The notes under the pieces were generated by a model. The model made no database searches. It was given only the letters and a program-made list of their open reading frames with translations, and was not told where the DNA came from. From an uncultured Acidobacteriia bacterium (lineage in GTDB: Bacteria; Acidobacteriota; Terriglobia; Bryobacterales; Bryobacteraceae): a DNA stretch of 32,519 nucleotides. The position numbers and the translations under genes were made by a program. How positions within the stretch are numbered: position 1 is the stretch's first letter; the number at the start of each line of letters is the position of its first letter. This document shows, piece after piece, positions 7,927 through 15,054 of this stretch. The stretch spans positions 1 to 32,519 of the forward strand of contig CAIRXZ010000184.1 of NCBI GenBank assembly GCA_903882645.1. Reading direction: 5' to 3'.

Positions 7927-9650
7927 TCACGGCATGCTCGGCGGCGCTCTCCGCGGCGCCCGCGGTCAAGCATTTGCGCGTGAAGGTTCCCATGCGCGAC
8001 GGCGTGCGGCTCTCCGCCAACCTCTTCCTGCCATCGGAGCGCGGGCGCGCGCCGGCCGTTCTCGAGCGGACGCCCTACGGTATGGGCGCGGACATCACGC
8101 CGCTCTACCAGACGTTCGTCGACCGCGGCTATGCCGTCGTGGCGCAGGATGTGCGCGGCCGCTATGAATCCGAAGGCGAGTTCCGGCCGCTCACGCAGGA
8201 GTCCGCCGATGGCGACGATACCCTGAACTGGATTGCGCGGCAGCCCTGGTGCAACGGCAAGATCGGCATGATCGGCGGCTCCTACCGCGGCATCGTGCAA
8301 TGGAAGGCCGCCGTGCTTGGCAATCCGCACCTCAAGGCCATCTTCCCGGTGGTCTCGGGCTGGGACGACTACCGCGACCGCTTCTACTCCACCGGCGGGG
8401 CCATGAAACTGGGCAACCGGCTCGGGTGGATGGCCGAGAACCTGAAGCTCCCGGAGTACCGGCCGGACTTCGGCAAGTACGTGTTGCACCTTCCATTGCG
8501 AACCTCCGACGTTGCGGCGACCGGGCAGCCGTCGTCCATGCTCCAGCAGGCCTTGGATCATCCGGCCTTCGACTCCTTCTGGCGGGCGATCAGCGTGCGC
8601 GAGGCCATCGGCGCGGTTCGCATTCCCGTCTTCGCCGTGGGTGGGTGGTACGACAACTTCGGGGAGAGCGATCTGGACGCCTATGCCGCCCTGCGCAAGG
8701 CGTCGGGTCTGAACCGGGTGGTGATCGGGCCGTGGCCGCACGACATGTCCTATAAGTTCCCGCACGCGGACTTCGGGCCGGACTCCGGGATTCCCGTGGG
8801 AGCGCTGCAACTGGCGTGGTTCGACCACTGGCTGATGGGGAAGGACGAGCCGTCGCTCTCCGAAGCGCCGATGAAGATCTTCGTCATGGGCTCCAACCGT
8901 TGGAGGGAGGAGCGGGAGTGGCCGCCTTCCCAGGGACGCCCGCGCGACTGGTACCTGGGGGGCCAGGGCCGCGCCAATTCGCTCGAAGGCGACGGCGTAT
9001 TGACCGACCGTCCCCCGGAGCGCGCGGCGCAAGATACTTTTGTGTTCGACCCGCTCGACCCCGCGCCCACCCGCGGCGGCGCGGTGTGCTGCAATCCGCG
9101 CGTGTTCCCCTGGGGACCAATGGACCAGCGCCCGGTGGAACAGCGCAGCGACGTGCTGGTCTACACCTCCGGACCTCTCGCGAGCGATCTGGAAGTCATC
9201 GGACCCGTAAAAGCGATCCTGTACGCGGCGACCACGGCGAAGGACACGGATTTCACCGCCAAACTGGTGGATGTGTTTCCGGACGGCGAAGCGCGCAACC
9301 TGACGGACGGCATCCTGCGGCTGCGCTATCGCGACTCGCTGGAGAAACCCCAGCCGGCCACGCCCGGCGAGGTCTACAAGATCGCCATCGACGCGGGCGT
9401 CACCGCCAACGTGTTTCTAAAGGGCCATCGGATCCGCGTGGAGATCTCCAGCAGCAACTTCCCCCGTTTCGACCGCAACTCGAACACCGGGGGCCGGATT
9501 GCCGACGAAACCAAGCTGCTCAAGGCCACCCAGACGATCTACCACGGCCGCGAGCATCCTTCGCGGTTGGCGCTGGTGGCGATGCCGCGCGGGGCGCGGA
9601 CGCGCAATTTGAAGCCCGGCCGCCAGTCTGCGGGCCCTCAAGCGCGTTAA
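7908..9650 (+). CDS. CocE/NonD-type alpha/beta hydrolase (X-Pro dipeptidyl-peptidase family)
   Basis: A 580 aa secreted hydrolase of the CocE/NonD (peptidase S15) family. A short signal peptide (VLYLITACSAALSAAPA) precedes the catalytic domain (VPMRDGVRLSANLFLP, RTPYG, AQDVRGRYESEGEF). The nucleophile is Ser125 in GGSYRG, with the acid Asp249 (GGWYDNF) and His278 (GPWPHD). The C-terminal third has the jelly-roll domain of the family (SGPLASDLEVIGPV, VFLKGHRIRVEISSSNFPRFDRN). The GTG at 7908 was chosen because GGGAG at 7898-7902 sits 5 nt upstream; a TTG at 7896 is also in frame. It overlaps the glycosyltransferase gene by 19 bp. Family substrates include acyl esters and beta-lactam or proline peptides; the real substrate is not evident. 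Confidence 0.92.
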   Translation: MRVLYLITACSAALSAAPAVKHLRVKVPMRDGVRLSANLFLPSERGRAPAVLERTPYGMGADITPLYQTFVDRGYAVVAQDVRGRYESEGEFRPLTQESADGDDTLNWIARQPWCNGKIGMIGGSYRGIVQWKAAVLGNPHLKAIFPVVSGWDDYRDRFYSTGGAMKLGNRLGWMAENLKLPEYRPDFGKYVLHLPLRTSDVAATGQPSSMLQQALDHPAFDSFWRAISVREAIGAVRIPVFAVGGWYDNFGESDLDAYAALRKASGLNRVVIGPWPHDMSYKFPHADFGPDSGIPVGALQLAWFDHWLMGKDEPSLSEAPMKIFVMGSNRWREEREWPPSQGRPRDWYLGGQGRANSLEGDGVLTDRPPERAAQDTFVFDPLDPAPTRGGAVCCNPRVFPWGPMDQRPVEQRSDVLVYTSGPLASDLEVIGPVKAILYAATTAKDTDFTAKLVDVFPDGEARNLTDGILRLRYRDSLEKPQPATPGEVYKIAIDAGVTANVFLKGHRIRVEISSSNFPRFDRNSNTGGRIADETKLLKATQTIYHGREHPSRLALVAMPRGARTRNLKPGRQSAGPQAR

Positions 9651-9656
9651 CCCGAA

Positions 9657-9686
9657 TTGACTTCGCGCCTTCCGGCGCGCTATTTT
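9657..9686 (+). promoter_or_regulatory. Promoter for tRNA-Cys, overlapping a small hairpin
   Basis: TTGACT (9657-9662), 18 bp spacer, TATTTT (9681-9686), about 20 bp before the tRNA. The spacer holds a CGCGCC-TTCC-GGCGCG hairpin followed by TATTTT, which could also end the hydrolase transcript. Confidence 0.5.
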
Positions 9687-9706
9687 GCAGATAGACCATC
9701 CACGCC

Positions 9707-9781
9707 GGCGCGGTAGCCAAGTGGTAAGGCAAAGGTCTGCAAAACCTTTATTCGTCGGTTCGATCCCGACCCGCGCCTCCA
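9707..9781 (+). tRNA. tRNA-Cys (anticodon GCA)
   Basis: The acceptor stem GGCGCGG (9707-9713) pairs with CCGCGCC (9771-9777). The discriminator is T, as is usual for tRNA-Cys, and CCA is encoded at 9779-9781. The anticodon stem is AAGGT/ACCTT with loop CTGCAAA, giving GCA at 9739-9741. The T-arm has GGTTCGATCC. Its 3' half (9732-9782) is the attachment site of the integrative element that follows, and the insertion has left the tRNA complete. Confidence 0.97.
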
Positions 9782-9782
9782 A
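9732..9782. repeat. attL: left attachment site of the tRNA-Cys element
   Basis: This 51 bp segment, from the anticodon stem of tRNA-Cys to just past CCA, is repeated without mismatch at 16955-17005 in the same orientation, 7223 bp away. The integrase gene begins the element right next to this copy, the usual arrangement for tRNA-targeting tyrosine recombinases. Confidence 0.93.
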
Positions 9783-9921
9783 CTAAATTGCCGCAAGCTG
9801 CTGGTTTTAGAGTTCATTCCCGTTACCGCCGCTTCACGCTGATTCCTGCCCCTTAGCGGACTTTCCTTGTGGATATGTCCGGGGTCGGACGGACAAAGGC
9901 GGGCTGCACACCGGACAATTG

Positions 9922-11055
9922 TCACTTGACCCTCCGCAGCTTGCCCTGCTGCATCGCCGCAGCGTATCGCTGCATGGCTTCTTTGTGCTGCTGCTGGTCC
10001 GGGTGGACGTATCGCATGATGGTACGAAGGTTCGCGTGACCCATCATCGCGGCGAGCGTGAATGGGTCCGTCTTCAAGACCGTGGCGTGATACGTCCCGA
10101 AAGCGTGACGAAGATCATACAGCACGAAGGAAACGCCCGCATCCTTGGCTTCCTGGGGTCTGCCGGCCTTCTCCAGTTTCGCCTTCAAGGTCGCCGTAGC
10201 CTCGCGGCAGGCGCGGTCGTGGCTATTGTTCAATTTGGTGACGTAGCGCTCGGAATAGCGTTCACTCGGGAAGAGCCAGGGACCCGCGTTCGGGAGTCGA
10301 GCGGAGAGGATCTCCAAAACTTCCGGCGTGAGGTAGAGCGTCCGCCTTGCCGCGCGGCTTTTCCCGCCTGGGATAGCCCAGGTACCGGAGCTTGCATCAA
10401 GATCAGATTTGCGGGCGGACATGATCTCCGCTGGCCGACAACCCTGCTGTCGGATGACCTTCGCCACGTCATAGAGGTTTCGGCGTCCAGAGCGGTCAAT
10501 CACCTTGAATGCAGCCTCAAAGTACGCTTCTTCCTCTTCGGCTGTAGGGGGATTCATGCGGACCGCATCAGCATCGCTCGGAATACTGACCTGACGCACC
10601 GGGTTGTCTTCGCGCCAGCGCATCTTTTCTGCATACTGGAAAAACAGGCTGAGCGCGTGCAGGTCGTGGCGGAGTGTGACGTCCTTTACGGCGTTGATCT
10701 GGATTCGATGGATCTTGTACCGCTCAATATCGCCGGCGCCGATGGAGACCACGGGCATGTCTCCGAGGAAATCCACCAACGAAGCGAAGCTCACGCGTAT
10801 ACGTTCGGCGGTGCTTGGCTTCTGCCGATACTCCACGTCCCGGCACCAAGCAACGAATTCGCCGGCCGCGGTGGCGAAATCCTTGCGGGCCTCGGTCAGC
10901 CGACCCTGCTTTGCAAGGTCCCGTTGTGCCCTTTCAAAACGCTCAGCGGCTTTCCGGTTGGCTTCGGTGGCCGGTAATTCCGTCGAACCCGCGTACTCCT
11001 GCCCCGCGATGGTGAATCGGTAGTGCCAACGGGGTCCTCGTCTTCTGATTGGCAT
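9922..11055 (-). CDS. int: Tyrosine recombinase (integrase)
   Basis: A 377 aa integrase. It has an N-terminal arm/core-binding region (WHYRFTIAGQEY; SAM-like domain about 60-150) and a C-terminal catalytic domain with Arg207 (GCRPAEIM), Lys232 (GGKSR), Arg316 (YDLRHAFGTYH), His340 (MMGHANLRT) and nucleophile Tyr349 (MRYVHP). The first residue of the usual HxxR box is Tyr313 instead of His, a tolerated variation in the family. The ATG at 11055 is preceded at 6 nt by GGGAG; an upstream extension in the same frame is unsupported. It lies next to the intact tRNA-Cys, consistent with integration and excision at the 51 bp att repeat. The upstream HTH gene overlaps its start by 113 bp. Confidence 0.95.
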   Translation of the reverse strand: MPIRRRGPRWHYRFTIAGQEYAGSTELPATEANRKAAERFERAQRDLAKQGRLTEARKDFATAAGEFVAWCRDVEYRQKPSTAERIRVSFASLVDFLGDMPVVSIGAGDIERYKIHRIQINAVKDVTLRHDLHALSLFFQYAEKMRWREDNPVRQVSIPSDADAVRMNPPTAEEEEAYFEAAFKVIDRSGRRNLYDVAKVIRQQGCRPAEIMSARKSDLDASSGTWAIPGGKSRAARRTLYLTPEVLEILSARLPNAGPWLFPSERYSERYVTKLNNSHDRACREATATLKAKLEKAGRPQEAKDAGVSFVLYDLRHAFGTYHATVLKTDPFTLAAMMGHANLRTIMRYVHPDQQQHKEAMQRYAAAMQQGKLRRVK

Positions 11056-11245
11056 ATGATCTCCCGCGCTGCTCTTGGAGAAAGGCCTCCAGGTCTTCCT
11101 CAAAATAGAAAACAGACCGCCCGATGCGCATCCACACCGGCCCTTTTCTTTGGGTCCTCCAGTTGGCCAACGTAGCTTCGGACACGCCAAGCTTCGCCGC
11201 CGTCTCCGTGACGCTGAACCGCTGGGCATGAAGTAGCGAGGTCAT
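10943..11245 (-). CDS. Excisionase-like HTH protein
   Basis: A 100 aa protein. Residues 9-70 form a winged-helix excisionase/MerR-type HTH (FSVTETAAKLGVSEATLANWRT, then the basic wing and FYFEEDLEAFLQEQ). The ATG at 11245 lies two bases after the TGA of the repressor gene, so translation is probably coupled. The recognisable domain ends near residue 75; the remaining 25 residues are read within the start of the integrase gene in another frame and look unconserved. Position between repressor and integrase suggests a recombination directionality factor or int activator. A short frameshifted tail is possible. Confidence 0.8.
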   Translation of the reverse strand: MTSLLHAQRFSVTETAAKLGVSEATLANWRTQRKGPVWMRIGRSVFYFEEDLEAFLQEQRGRSYANQKTRTPLALPIHHRGAGVRGFDGITGHRSQPESR

Positions 11246-11247
11246 GG

Positions 11248-11877
11248 TCAAGACGCATCTAGCGGGCGGCTCTTCTGGCTGACACTCATCCGCCACTCCG
11301 AACCATCAGGAAGGCGCAACTCCAGATTGAAACTTTCGCCGTCCCGCTTGATCCCCGTCATTGTCACGCCCATATGTGCCAGCAGGCCGGTTATCTGCTC
11401 TAACCACGCGCGCAGCAGTGAGGCGTTTACCGTTGCCGAGAGATCGCAAGGAAGGGCGCTGGCCCCTTGCACGCGATCTCCTAATACCTCTTCGGCGCGG
11501 GGCCGCAGCCCAAACTCCCCAAGACCCCGATGACCCGTAACGGGTGTGGATTGGTCTACCCCTCCACCGCCCAGCACGTACACGATGGCACCTTCCCCAG
11601 AGGACTCCCGGCCGAAGCGTTCTCGGTACGCCACGTCCACAAGTTCCTTGAGTTCGGTTGAGCCTTCCATGAAACCGAAGGCGGCGGCAATTCGGTGAAC
11701 ATGCGGTACGATCTGCGGGGCTGGCCTTTTCCCGGTCTCGATCTTCGAGAGAAGGCCCTGATCAATGTCAATTTTGCGGGCGAGTTCGTTTAGAGTCATC
11801 CCGAGACGTTCGCGATGACTGCGAACGATACGTCCGAAATCACCCCTGGACCGTGCTCTCTCACGTTTGGCCGCCAT
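11248..11877 (-). CDS. Xre/cI-like transcriptional repressor
   Basis: A 209 aa protein with an N-terminal Xre/Cro HTH at about 15-70 (RIVRSHRERLGMTLNELARKIDIDQGLLSKIETG, written here in two parts: helix 2 is LNELARKI, helix 3 is QGLLSKIET). A linker and a C-terminal domain of unknown fold follow; no LexA-type Ser-Lys protease pair is obvious. A strong promoter lies directly upstream (11885-11914). Its -10 is only 7 bp from the ATG, and no Shine-Dalgarno is present, so the mRNA is probably leaderless, as for lambda cI from PRM. The likely role is repression of its own gene and of the element's other promoters. Confidence 0.88.
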   Translation of the reverse strand: MAAKRERARSRGDFGRIVRSHRERLGMTLNELARKIDIDQGLLSKIETGKRPAPQIVPHVHRIAAAFGFMEGSTELKELVDVAYRERFGRESSGEGAIVYVLGGGGVDQSTPVTGHRGLGEFGLRPRAEEVLGDRVQGASALPCDLSATVNASLLRAWLEQITGLLAHMGVTMTGIKRDGESFNLELRLPDGSEWRMSVSQKSRPLDAS

Positions 11878-11884
11878 GAAACTG

Positions 11885-11914
11885 AGTATATGACAATAGT
11901 CATGTCCAAGTCAA
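11885..11914 (-). promoter_or_regulatory. Repressor promoter with embedded operator
   Basis: On the minus strand TTGACT (11914-11909), 18 bp spacer, TATACT (11890-11885). The spacer contains ATGAC-TATT-GTCAT (11890-11903), a 14 bp dyad that would place a dimeric repressor between the -35 and -10. A related half pattern (CTATTGACAT) lies a little upstream near 11920-11931. Together these suggest autoregulation by the Xre-type protein. Confidence 0.72.
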
Positions 11915-11991
11915 GTCCAAATGTCAATAGTGCAGTTTTCCCTAAAACCTTGATTCCTATACCAGTTAACCCAAACTGCGATCCGCGAGTT

Positions 11992-12010
11992 ATCCCTTAA
12001 GTATCAAGAC
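11992..12010 (-). other. Candidate double-strand origin (rolling-circle nick site)
   Basis: On the minus strand the sequence reads TCTTGATACTTAAGGGATAA. CTTGATA (12008-12002) matches the conserved nick motif CTTG^ATA of the pC194/pUB110 and phiX174 replicon families, which use Rep_1-type initiators such as the one in this element. It lies in the only non-coding gap of the element, downstream of rep and primase. Assignment is by motif and context only. Confidence 0.55.
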
Positions 12011-12070
12011 AAGATGGGGAAGCGTGCGAAACGGGCCTCAAGATTCGCGTGTTTTGTGGGCCTGGACCGA

Positions 12071-12097
12071 GTAGAAACACGGGGGGCAGGTTTCTAC
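12071..12097. terminator. Hairpin at the primase stop codon
   Basis: GTAGAAAC (12071-12078) and GTTTCTAC (12090-12097) form a perfect 8 bp stem with an 11 nt G-rich loop, spanning the primase stop codon. It may end the rep-primase transcript or serve the adjacent origin. There is no T-run. Confidence 0.45.
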
Positions 12098-12930
12098 CCT
12101 TTGCGGGCTGCTGCAGCGCGTTGAGCGGTCCGTAGTGCGTAGCGCGGGCCATTCTGGCGGGCCTTGCCGCTCTCCTGCATGAGCCTGGCGGCCGTCTCGG
12201 CAATGCTCCAACCCCAATCAGTTGCGATCAGACACCACGTGAAGTCGGCGCGGCTGATATCCGGCCCGGTCCTGCTGTGGGTCGGGGGCGCACCTTCAAC
12301 GCACCGCTGATAGCTCGGCCACTTCTCGAGACCTGGGGATGTCCGCGCCGGCGTTGCATTCCGGGCGGGTATCCGTGGTTCCTCAGAGAGCAGCCCACGC
12401 TGAGCGAGCCTTTCCTTGCGGGCTATCAGGCCGGGCGCGCTGTGCTCGATTGCCACTCGCGGGAACGCGGGTGCATACTTCTCCTTGAAGTTGAGGCTTC
12501 CAGCAATGCGGGTTGCTCCACTGGCTGTTGGATCCGCTGTAGCGGCATTTCGGACGCGGCGCGCCAAGTTCTCATCGGCTTCCGCTGCCGGCATTGCGAG
12601 CCATGCCTGAAAGTTGCCAGGGCTGGTCTGCAATGCCAGGAAGGCGGCTTCCCGGACGTGCTGCAGGGCTGCGGCGGTTAGATCATCCAACTGGATGAAA
12701 ACAACACCGGGTCCGCGCGGGCGCACAATCACATTCCGTTCCAGCTCGGCCGCTCGGTCCAATTCTGCGGCTATGACGCGGCGCAAACTCTCGTAGCGCA
12801 CGGCCCTTTGAAATCCGACCTTCTGGCCTTGCCGGGTGGTGATGGTGAGGTCGAAGGTCGTTGCGCCTACGCTTCCGAATGCGTCCAGCATGGCGCCGGC
12901 TTCCTGGTGGGCGTTTGCAAGGGGTCTCAC
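12094..12930 (-). CDS. RepB-family DNA primase-like protein
   Basis: A 278 aa protein resembling the RepB/archaeo-eukaryotic primase domain of plasmid and integrative elements. VVFIQLDDL (Asp82, Asp83 in the LDD) is the expected metal-binding strand. GNFQAWLAMP and GATRIAGSLNFKEKY match the family's downstream blocks ('FQ-WL' and 'R-aG--N-K'). The C-terminal 90 residues have an RADFTWCLIATDWGWSIAETAARLM segment typical of primase-associated helical tails (given here as one continuous helix-rich region). The start is GTG 12930, which overlaps the rep stop as GTGA and has GGGGGG about 8 nt upstream. An ATG at 12978 would extend 48 nt into rep. It probably primes the lagging strand during rolling-circle replication. 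Confidence 0.78.
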   Translation of the reverse strand: MRPLANAHQEAGAMLDAFGSVGATTFDLTITTRQGQKVGFQRAVRYESLRRVIAAELDRAAELERNVIVRPRGPGVVFIQLDDLTAAALQHVREAAFLALQTSPGNFQAWLAMPAAEADENLARRVRNAATADPTASGATRIAGSLNFKEKYAPAFPRVAIEHSAPGLIARKERLAQRGLLSEEPRIPARNATPARTSPGLEKWPSYQRCVEGAPPTHSRTGPDISRADFTWCLIATDWGWSIAETAARLMQESGKARQNGPRYALRTAQRAAAARKG

Positions 12931-14024
12931 TGGATAATCCCCCCACGTCGTTTGTACCTCCGCACCGGTCGATGCCAATCAAAGTAGAACTTCGGGCTTT
13001 CATCGGCTACGCCGTCTCCGAGCAGCGTCAACTCCTCGTCGGTCTCCTGGTTCTCTCGCAGCACGCCTTTGAAGGCTCCGCCCGTCGTAATGAACTTCAG
13101 GTTATGCACTTGCCGGGTTAATTCCAGAAGCCAACTTGGATCAGCCATCATATCGGAGGGCTTCACACAGTATTTGAGGGTCTCACGCGCGGCATTCAGT
13201 AATCCTGAAAGGGTACGCTGGCCTTTCGCTGGCCTTCCACGCTTCGCTGTGACGGCTTCCACATACACGGTAGGATCGTAATCCAGCCTGAGTGATTCGC
13301 GCCAGGCCTTCAACCATTCGGCGTGCGTGACGTATTTGTCGGGCCTGCGAAAGTAATCCCCAGACACCATCATCAACGTATGGCAGTGGGGATGCGCCGA
13401 GCCATCTTCCCCGCGCGTGATCTCGACCGCTCGGAGCCAGCCGAGTACCGCCGCGAACTCCCTCCGTTTGCTTAACCGGCCCCATGCTTTACCCATTTGG
13501 GCGCACGTCCCGCGCAGTTCATTGACTGCGACATTTCGGAGAGTCAGCGTAAGGAAAAGGAACCGCGCCTTCGGGTATTCATCAAGAACGTGAGGCAGCG
13601 CTTGCAGAAATCGGGCGATCCACATCAGTGACCGCCGCCACTGGCAAACTGGGCAATGGCGCACCCGGCAAAAGTAGGCCTTTTGCAATTTCGGAGTGAG
13701 CACGCTCGAATCGTCTTTCTCAAATACCCACGCGAATTCCAGGACCGGCGAGCAGAGGTTCATCCGTTCGCCCAAACGCGAAAACCAGACAGAGCTACGC
13801 GCCCTTGAATAGATGGCCGCGACATCATCCGCCTGGCTTCGGTGTTCGTCCCAGGGCCGATCCTTCGGGCTACAGTCGGACAGGTACTCCGGCTCAGCGA
13901 TAGCGGGTTGACCGGGGCCAGCAGGAAGAACGGGCGGGCCAGGCTCTTCAAGCGCATACTGAGGGTTCTGCTTGTGCTCGATTCCGTGATCTGGTAAACT
14001 GTTGCTGTCCGATGTCAGTAGCAT
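12927..14024 (-). CDS. rep: Rolling-circle replication initiator (HUH, Rep_1 type)
   Basis: A 365 aa Rep of the pC194/pUB110 type. A Cys cluster CRVRHCPVCQWRR (Cys119, Cys124, Cys127) precedes the three HUH motifs: motif 1 FLFLTLTLRN (155-164), motif 2 HPHCHTLMMV with His211, His213 and His215 for metal binding, and motif 3 KYCVKPSD with candidate nucleophile Tyr285 and Lys288. The first 75 residues are Pro-rich and unlike the core. AGGTGA lies 6 nt before the ATG. A 9 bp GC hairpin (14042-14072) sits just ahead of that site and could control its translation. The enzyme would nick the origin and start rolling-circle copying; it may also act as a relaxase, as many HUH proteins do. Confidence 0.93.
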   Translation of the reverse strand: MLLTSDSNSLPDHGIEHKQNPQYALEEPGPPVLPAGPGQPAIAEPEYLSDCSPKDRPWDEHRSQADDVAAIYSRARSSVWFSRLGERMNLCSPVLEFAWVFEKDDSSVLTPKLQKAYFCRVRHCPVCQWRRSLMWIARFLQALPHVLDEYPKARFLFLTLTLRNVAVNELRGTCAQMGKAWGRLSKRREFAAVLGWLRAVEITRGEDGSAHPHCHTLMMVSGDYFRRPDKYVTHAEWLKAWRESLRLDYDPTVYVEAVTAKRGRPAKGQRTLSGLLNAARETLKYCVKPSDMMADPSWLLELTRQVHNLKFITTGGAFKGVLRENQETDEELTLLGDGVADESPKFYFDWHRPVRRYKRRGGIIQ

Positions 14025-14041
14025 CGGTCACCTATCTCAAG

Positions 14042-14072
14042 GCGGCGCCGCTTCTCCCCGAATCGGCGCCGC
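14042..14072 (-). promoter_or_regulatory. GC hairpin before rep
   Basis: GCGGCGCCG (14042-14050) and CGGCGCCGC (14064-14072) form a perfect 9 bp stem with a 13 nt loop between the 61 aa gene and the rep Shine-Dalgarno. It could act as an attenuator or as a control of Rep dosage; the role is inferred from position only. Confidence 0.45.
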
Positions 14073-14086
14073 TGCTCTTTTCAGCC

Positions 14087-14272
14087 TTACAATTCGCACC
14101 GCCAGGACGCTACAGAGTCCGCCCAGTTATCGAACTCCAGTTCCCGAAGCGTCGTACCCTGCCGTTCGAGAATTTGCAGGGCGGCCAGTTTCACACGTGG
14201 ATCTGTACTGCGTTCCGCCTCTTGGATCATCTGACGGACGGACATGAGGTAGTTAGAGATCCACCGGGGCAT
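14087..14272 (-). CDS. Small unknown protein of the element (61 aa)
   Basis: 61 aa, with AAGGA about 7 nt before the ATG at 14272. It is predicted mostly helical (VRQMIQEAERSTDPRVKLAALQILERQGTTL is amphipathic; quoted here only to mark residues 12-42). It has no recognised family, no membrane helix and no cysteine motif except one C near the end. It lies between the 69 aa acidic protein and rep in an unbroken minus-strand run, so it is likely co-expressed with rep. A copy-control or packaging role is possible, but nothing shows it. Confidence 0.6.
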   Translation of the reverse strand: MPRWISNYLMSVRQMIQEAERSTDPRVKLAALQILERQGTTLRELEFDNWADSVASWRCEL

Positions 14273-14314
14273 GGCGTTTCCTTGCGCGGCCGTGGTGCGT
14301 GCGGGCGGGCGGCG

Positions 14315-14524
14315 TCAGTCTTCCTCTTCTTCGCCGTTGCCGTTGCCCCCCTCTTCTTCCTCTTCTTCACCGCTCAACAGGTCGAGGGCCTGGCTCACGG
14401 CGTCAACGAGATCGGCCCGGGTTGCCTCCGGGGTGTACGCGTCCTCCAAAAGCGCCACGGCGTCGCCAACGCTGTCCTGGAGCTCGTCGAGATCCGCTTG
14501 AACTTCCTTCATGCTTCGTGCCAT
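14315..14524 (-). CDS. Small acidic helical protein (69 aa)
   Basis: 69 aa from the ATG at 14524, which has a perfect GGAGG 9 nt upstream; the longer in-frame start at 14569 lacks one. Residues 1-45 are a heptad-like helix (VQADLDELQDSVGDAVALLEDA), and the tail is a run of Glu broken by GNGN (SGEEEEEE ... GEEEED). Such acidic tails occur in DNA-mimic and chaperone-like proteins, but no function can be assigned. Confidence 0.72.
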   Translation of the reverse strand: MARSMKEVQADLDELQDSVGDAVALLEDAYTPEATRADLVDAVSQALDLLSGEEEEEEGGNGNGEEEED

Positions 14525-14544
14525 TTCAGAAACCTCCAGGAAGA

Positions 14545-15054
14545 TCATGCACCAGAATCGATCTGACAATTGCGAGTCGGTAATTGTTTACCTGACAATT
14601 GCGGATCGGTAATTGTCAGCTTCGGGGCACGGAGACCCTGCCCCTGGCCCTCGGGCGCTTCTTCGGGAGGTTTCAAAATCGGCCGGCGCGATGTTGATTT
14701 TCGCCGTCCCTCAGATCCCGCGTTTTTCTTCTCGCGGCTCTCCCTCTGGTGAATTGCCGCCATCAACCGACGTTGTTCTAAGCCGCGCCTCCAAGCCGCC
14801 AAATGCTTATACCCAACGATGAACCTCCTGAATAATTTGACCCCGCGCACTCCGGCCTTGTACTGCGCGTGTGCGCGGTCAATGCGCCGGTCTCTCCTCT
14901 TTCCAGGCGTCCCAGGCGTCCGCTTGGAAACGATCAGCCGGTGGACCGCAAGCGCTACTTTGCGACGCATGGCCCGAGCGAGACCCGCTTTATCTACAGC
15001 CAGCCGCAGCCGGTCTATTGCCGCCGCAACCGATTTGGGTATGCCCGCGTTCAT
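14545..15054 (-). CDS. Basic unknown protein of the element (169 aa)
   Basis: 169 aa, strongly basic (many RR and KR pairs), with ATG 15054 overlapping the stop of the 76 aa gene as ATGA. Residues 1-45 are a helical region (SVAAAIDRLRLAVDKAGLARAM). The rest is Arg/Lys-rich with low complexity and a Pro-rich section near 125-140. The last 20 residues are encoded by the tandem hairpin repeat at 14563-14619, so this tail may be a by-product of a DNA site rather than functional protein. A nucleic-acid-binding role would fit its charge; no family is recognised. Confidence 0.65.
   Translation of the reverse strand: MNAGIPKSVAAAIDRLRLAVDKAGLARAMRRKVALAVHRLIVSKRTPGTPGKRRDRRIDRAHAQYKAGVRGVKLFRRFIVGYKHLAAWRRGLEQRRLMAAIHQRESREKKNAGSEGRRKSTSRRPILKPPEEAPEGQGQGLRAPKLTITDPQLSGKQLPTRNCQIDSGA
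14563..14619. repeat. Two tandem 25 bp repeats, each an inverted repeat
   Basis: Copies at 14563-14587 and 14592-14616 (period 29) agree at 23 of 25 positions. Each carries ACAATT ... AATTGT. Copy two, with the next three bases, is a perfect 9 bp inverted repeat CTGACAATT/AATTGTCAG around a 10 nt centre (14592-14619). The same GACAATTG word lies in a GACAATTGTC palindrome at 9914-9923, at the end of the integrase gene. They may be binding sites for an element protein, such as iterons or arm sites. Confidence 0.7.

Noticed and set aside
9417-9782. Minus-strand frames with 'ARVGIEPTNKGF' over tRNA-Cys and again at 16907-17125
   Set aside because: These are reverse readings of the tRNA-Cys sequence, a well-known false protein prediction; the real features are the tRNA and att repeats.
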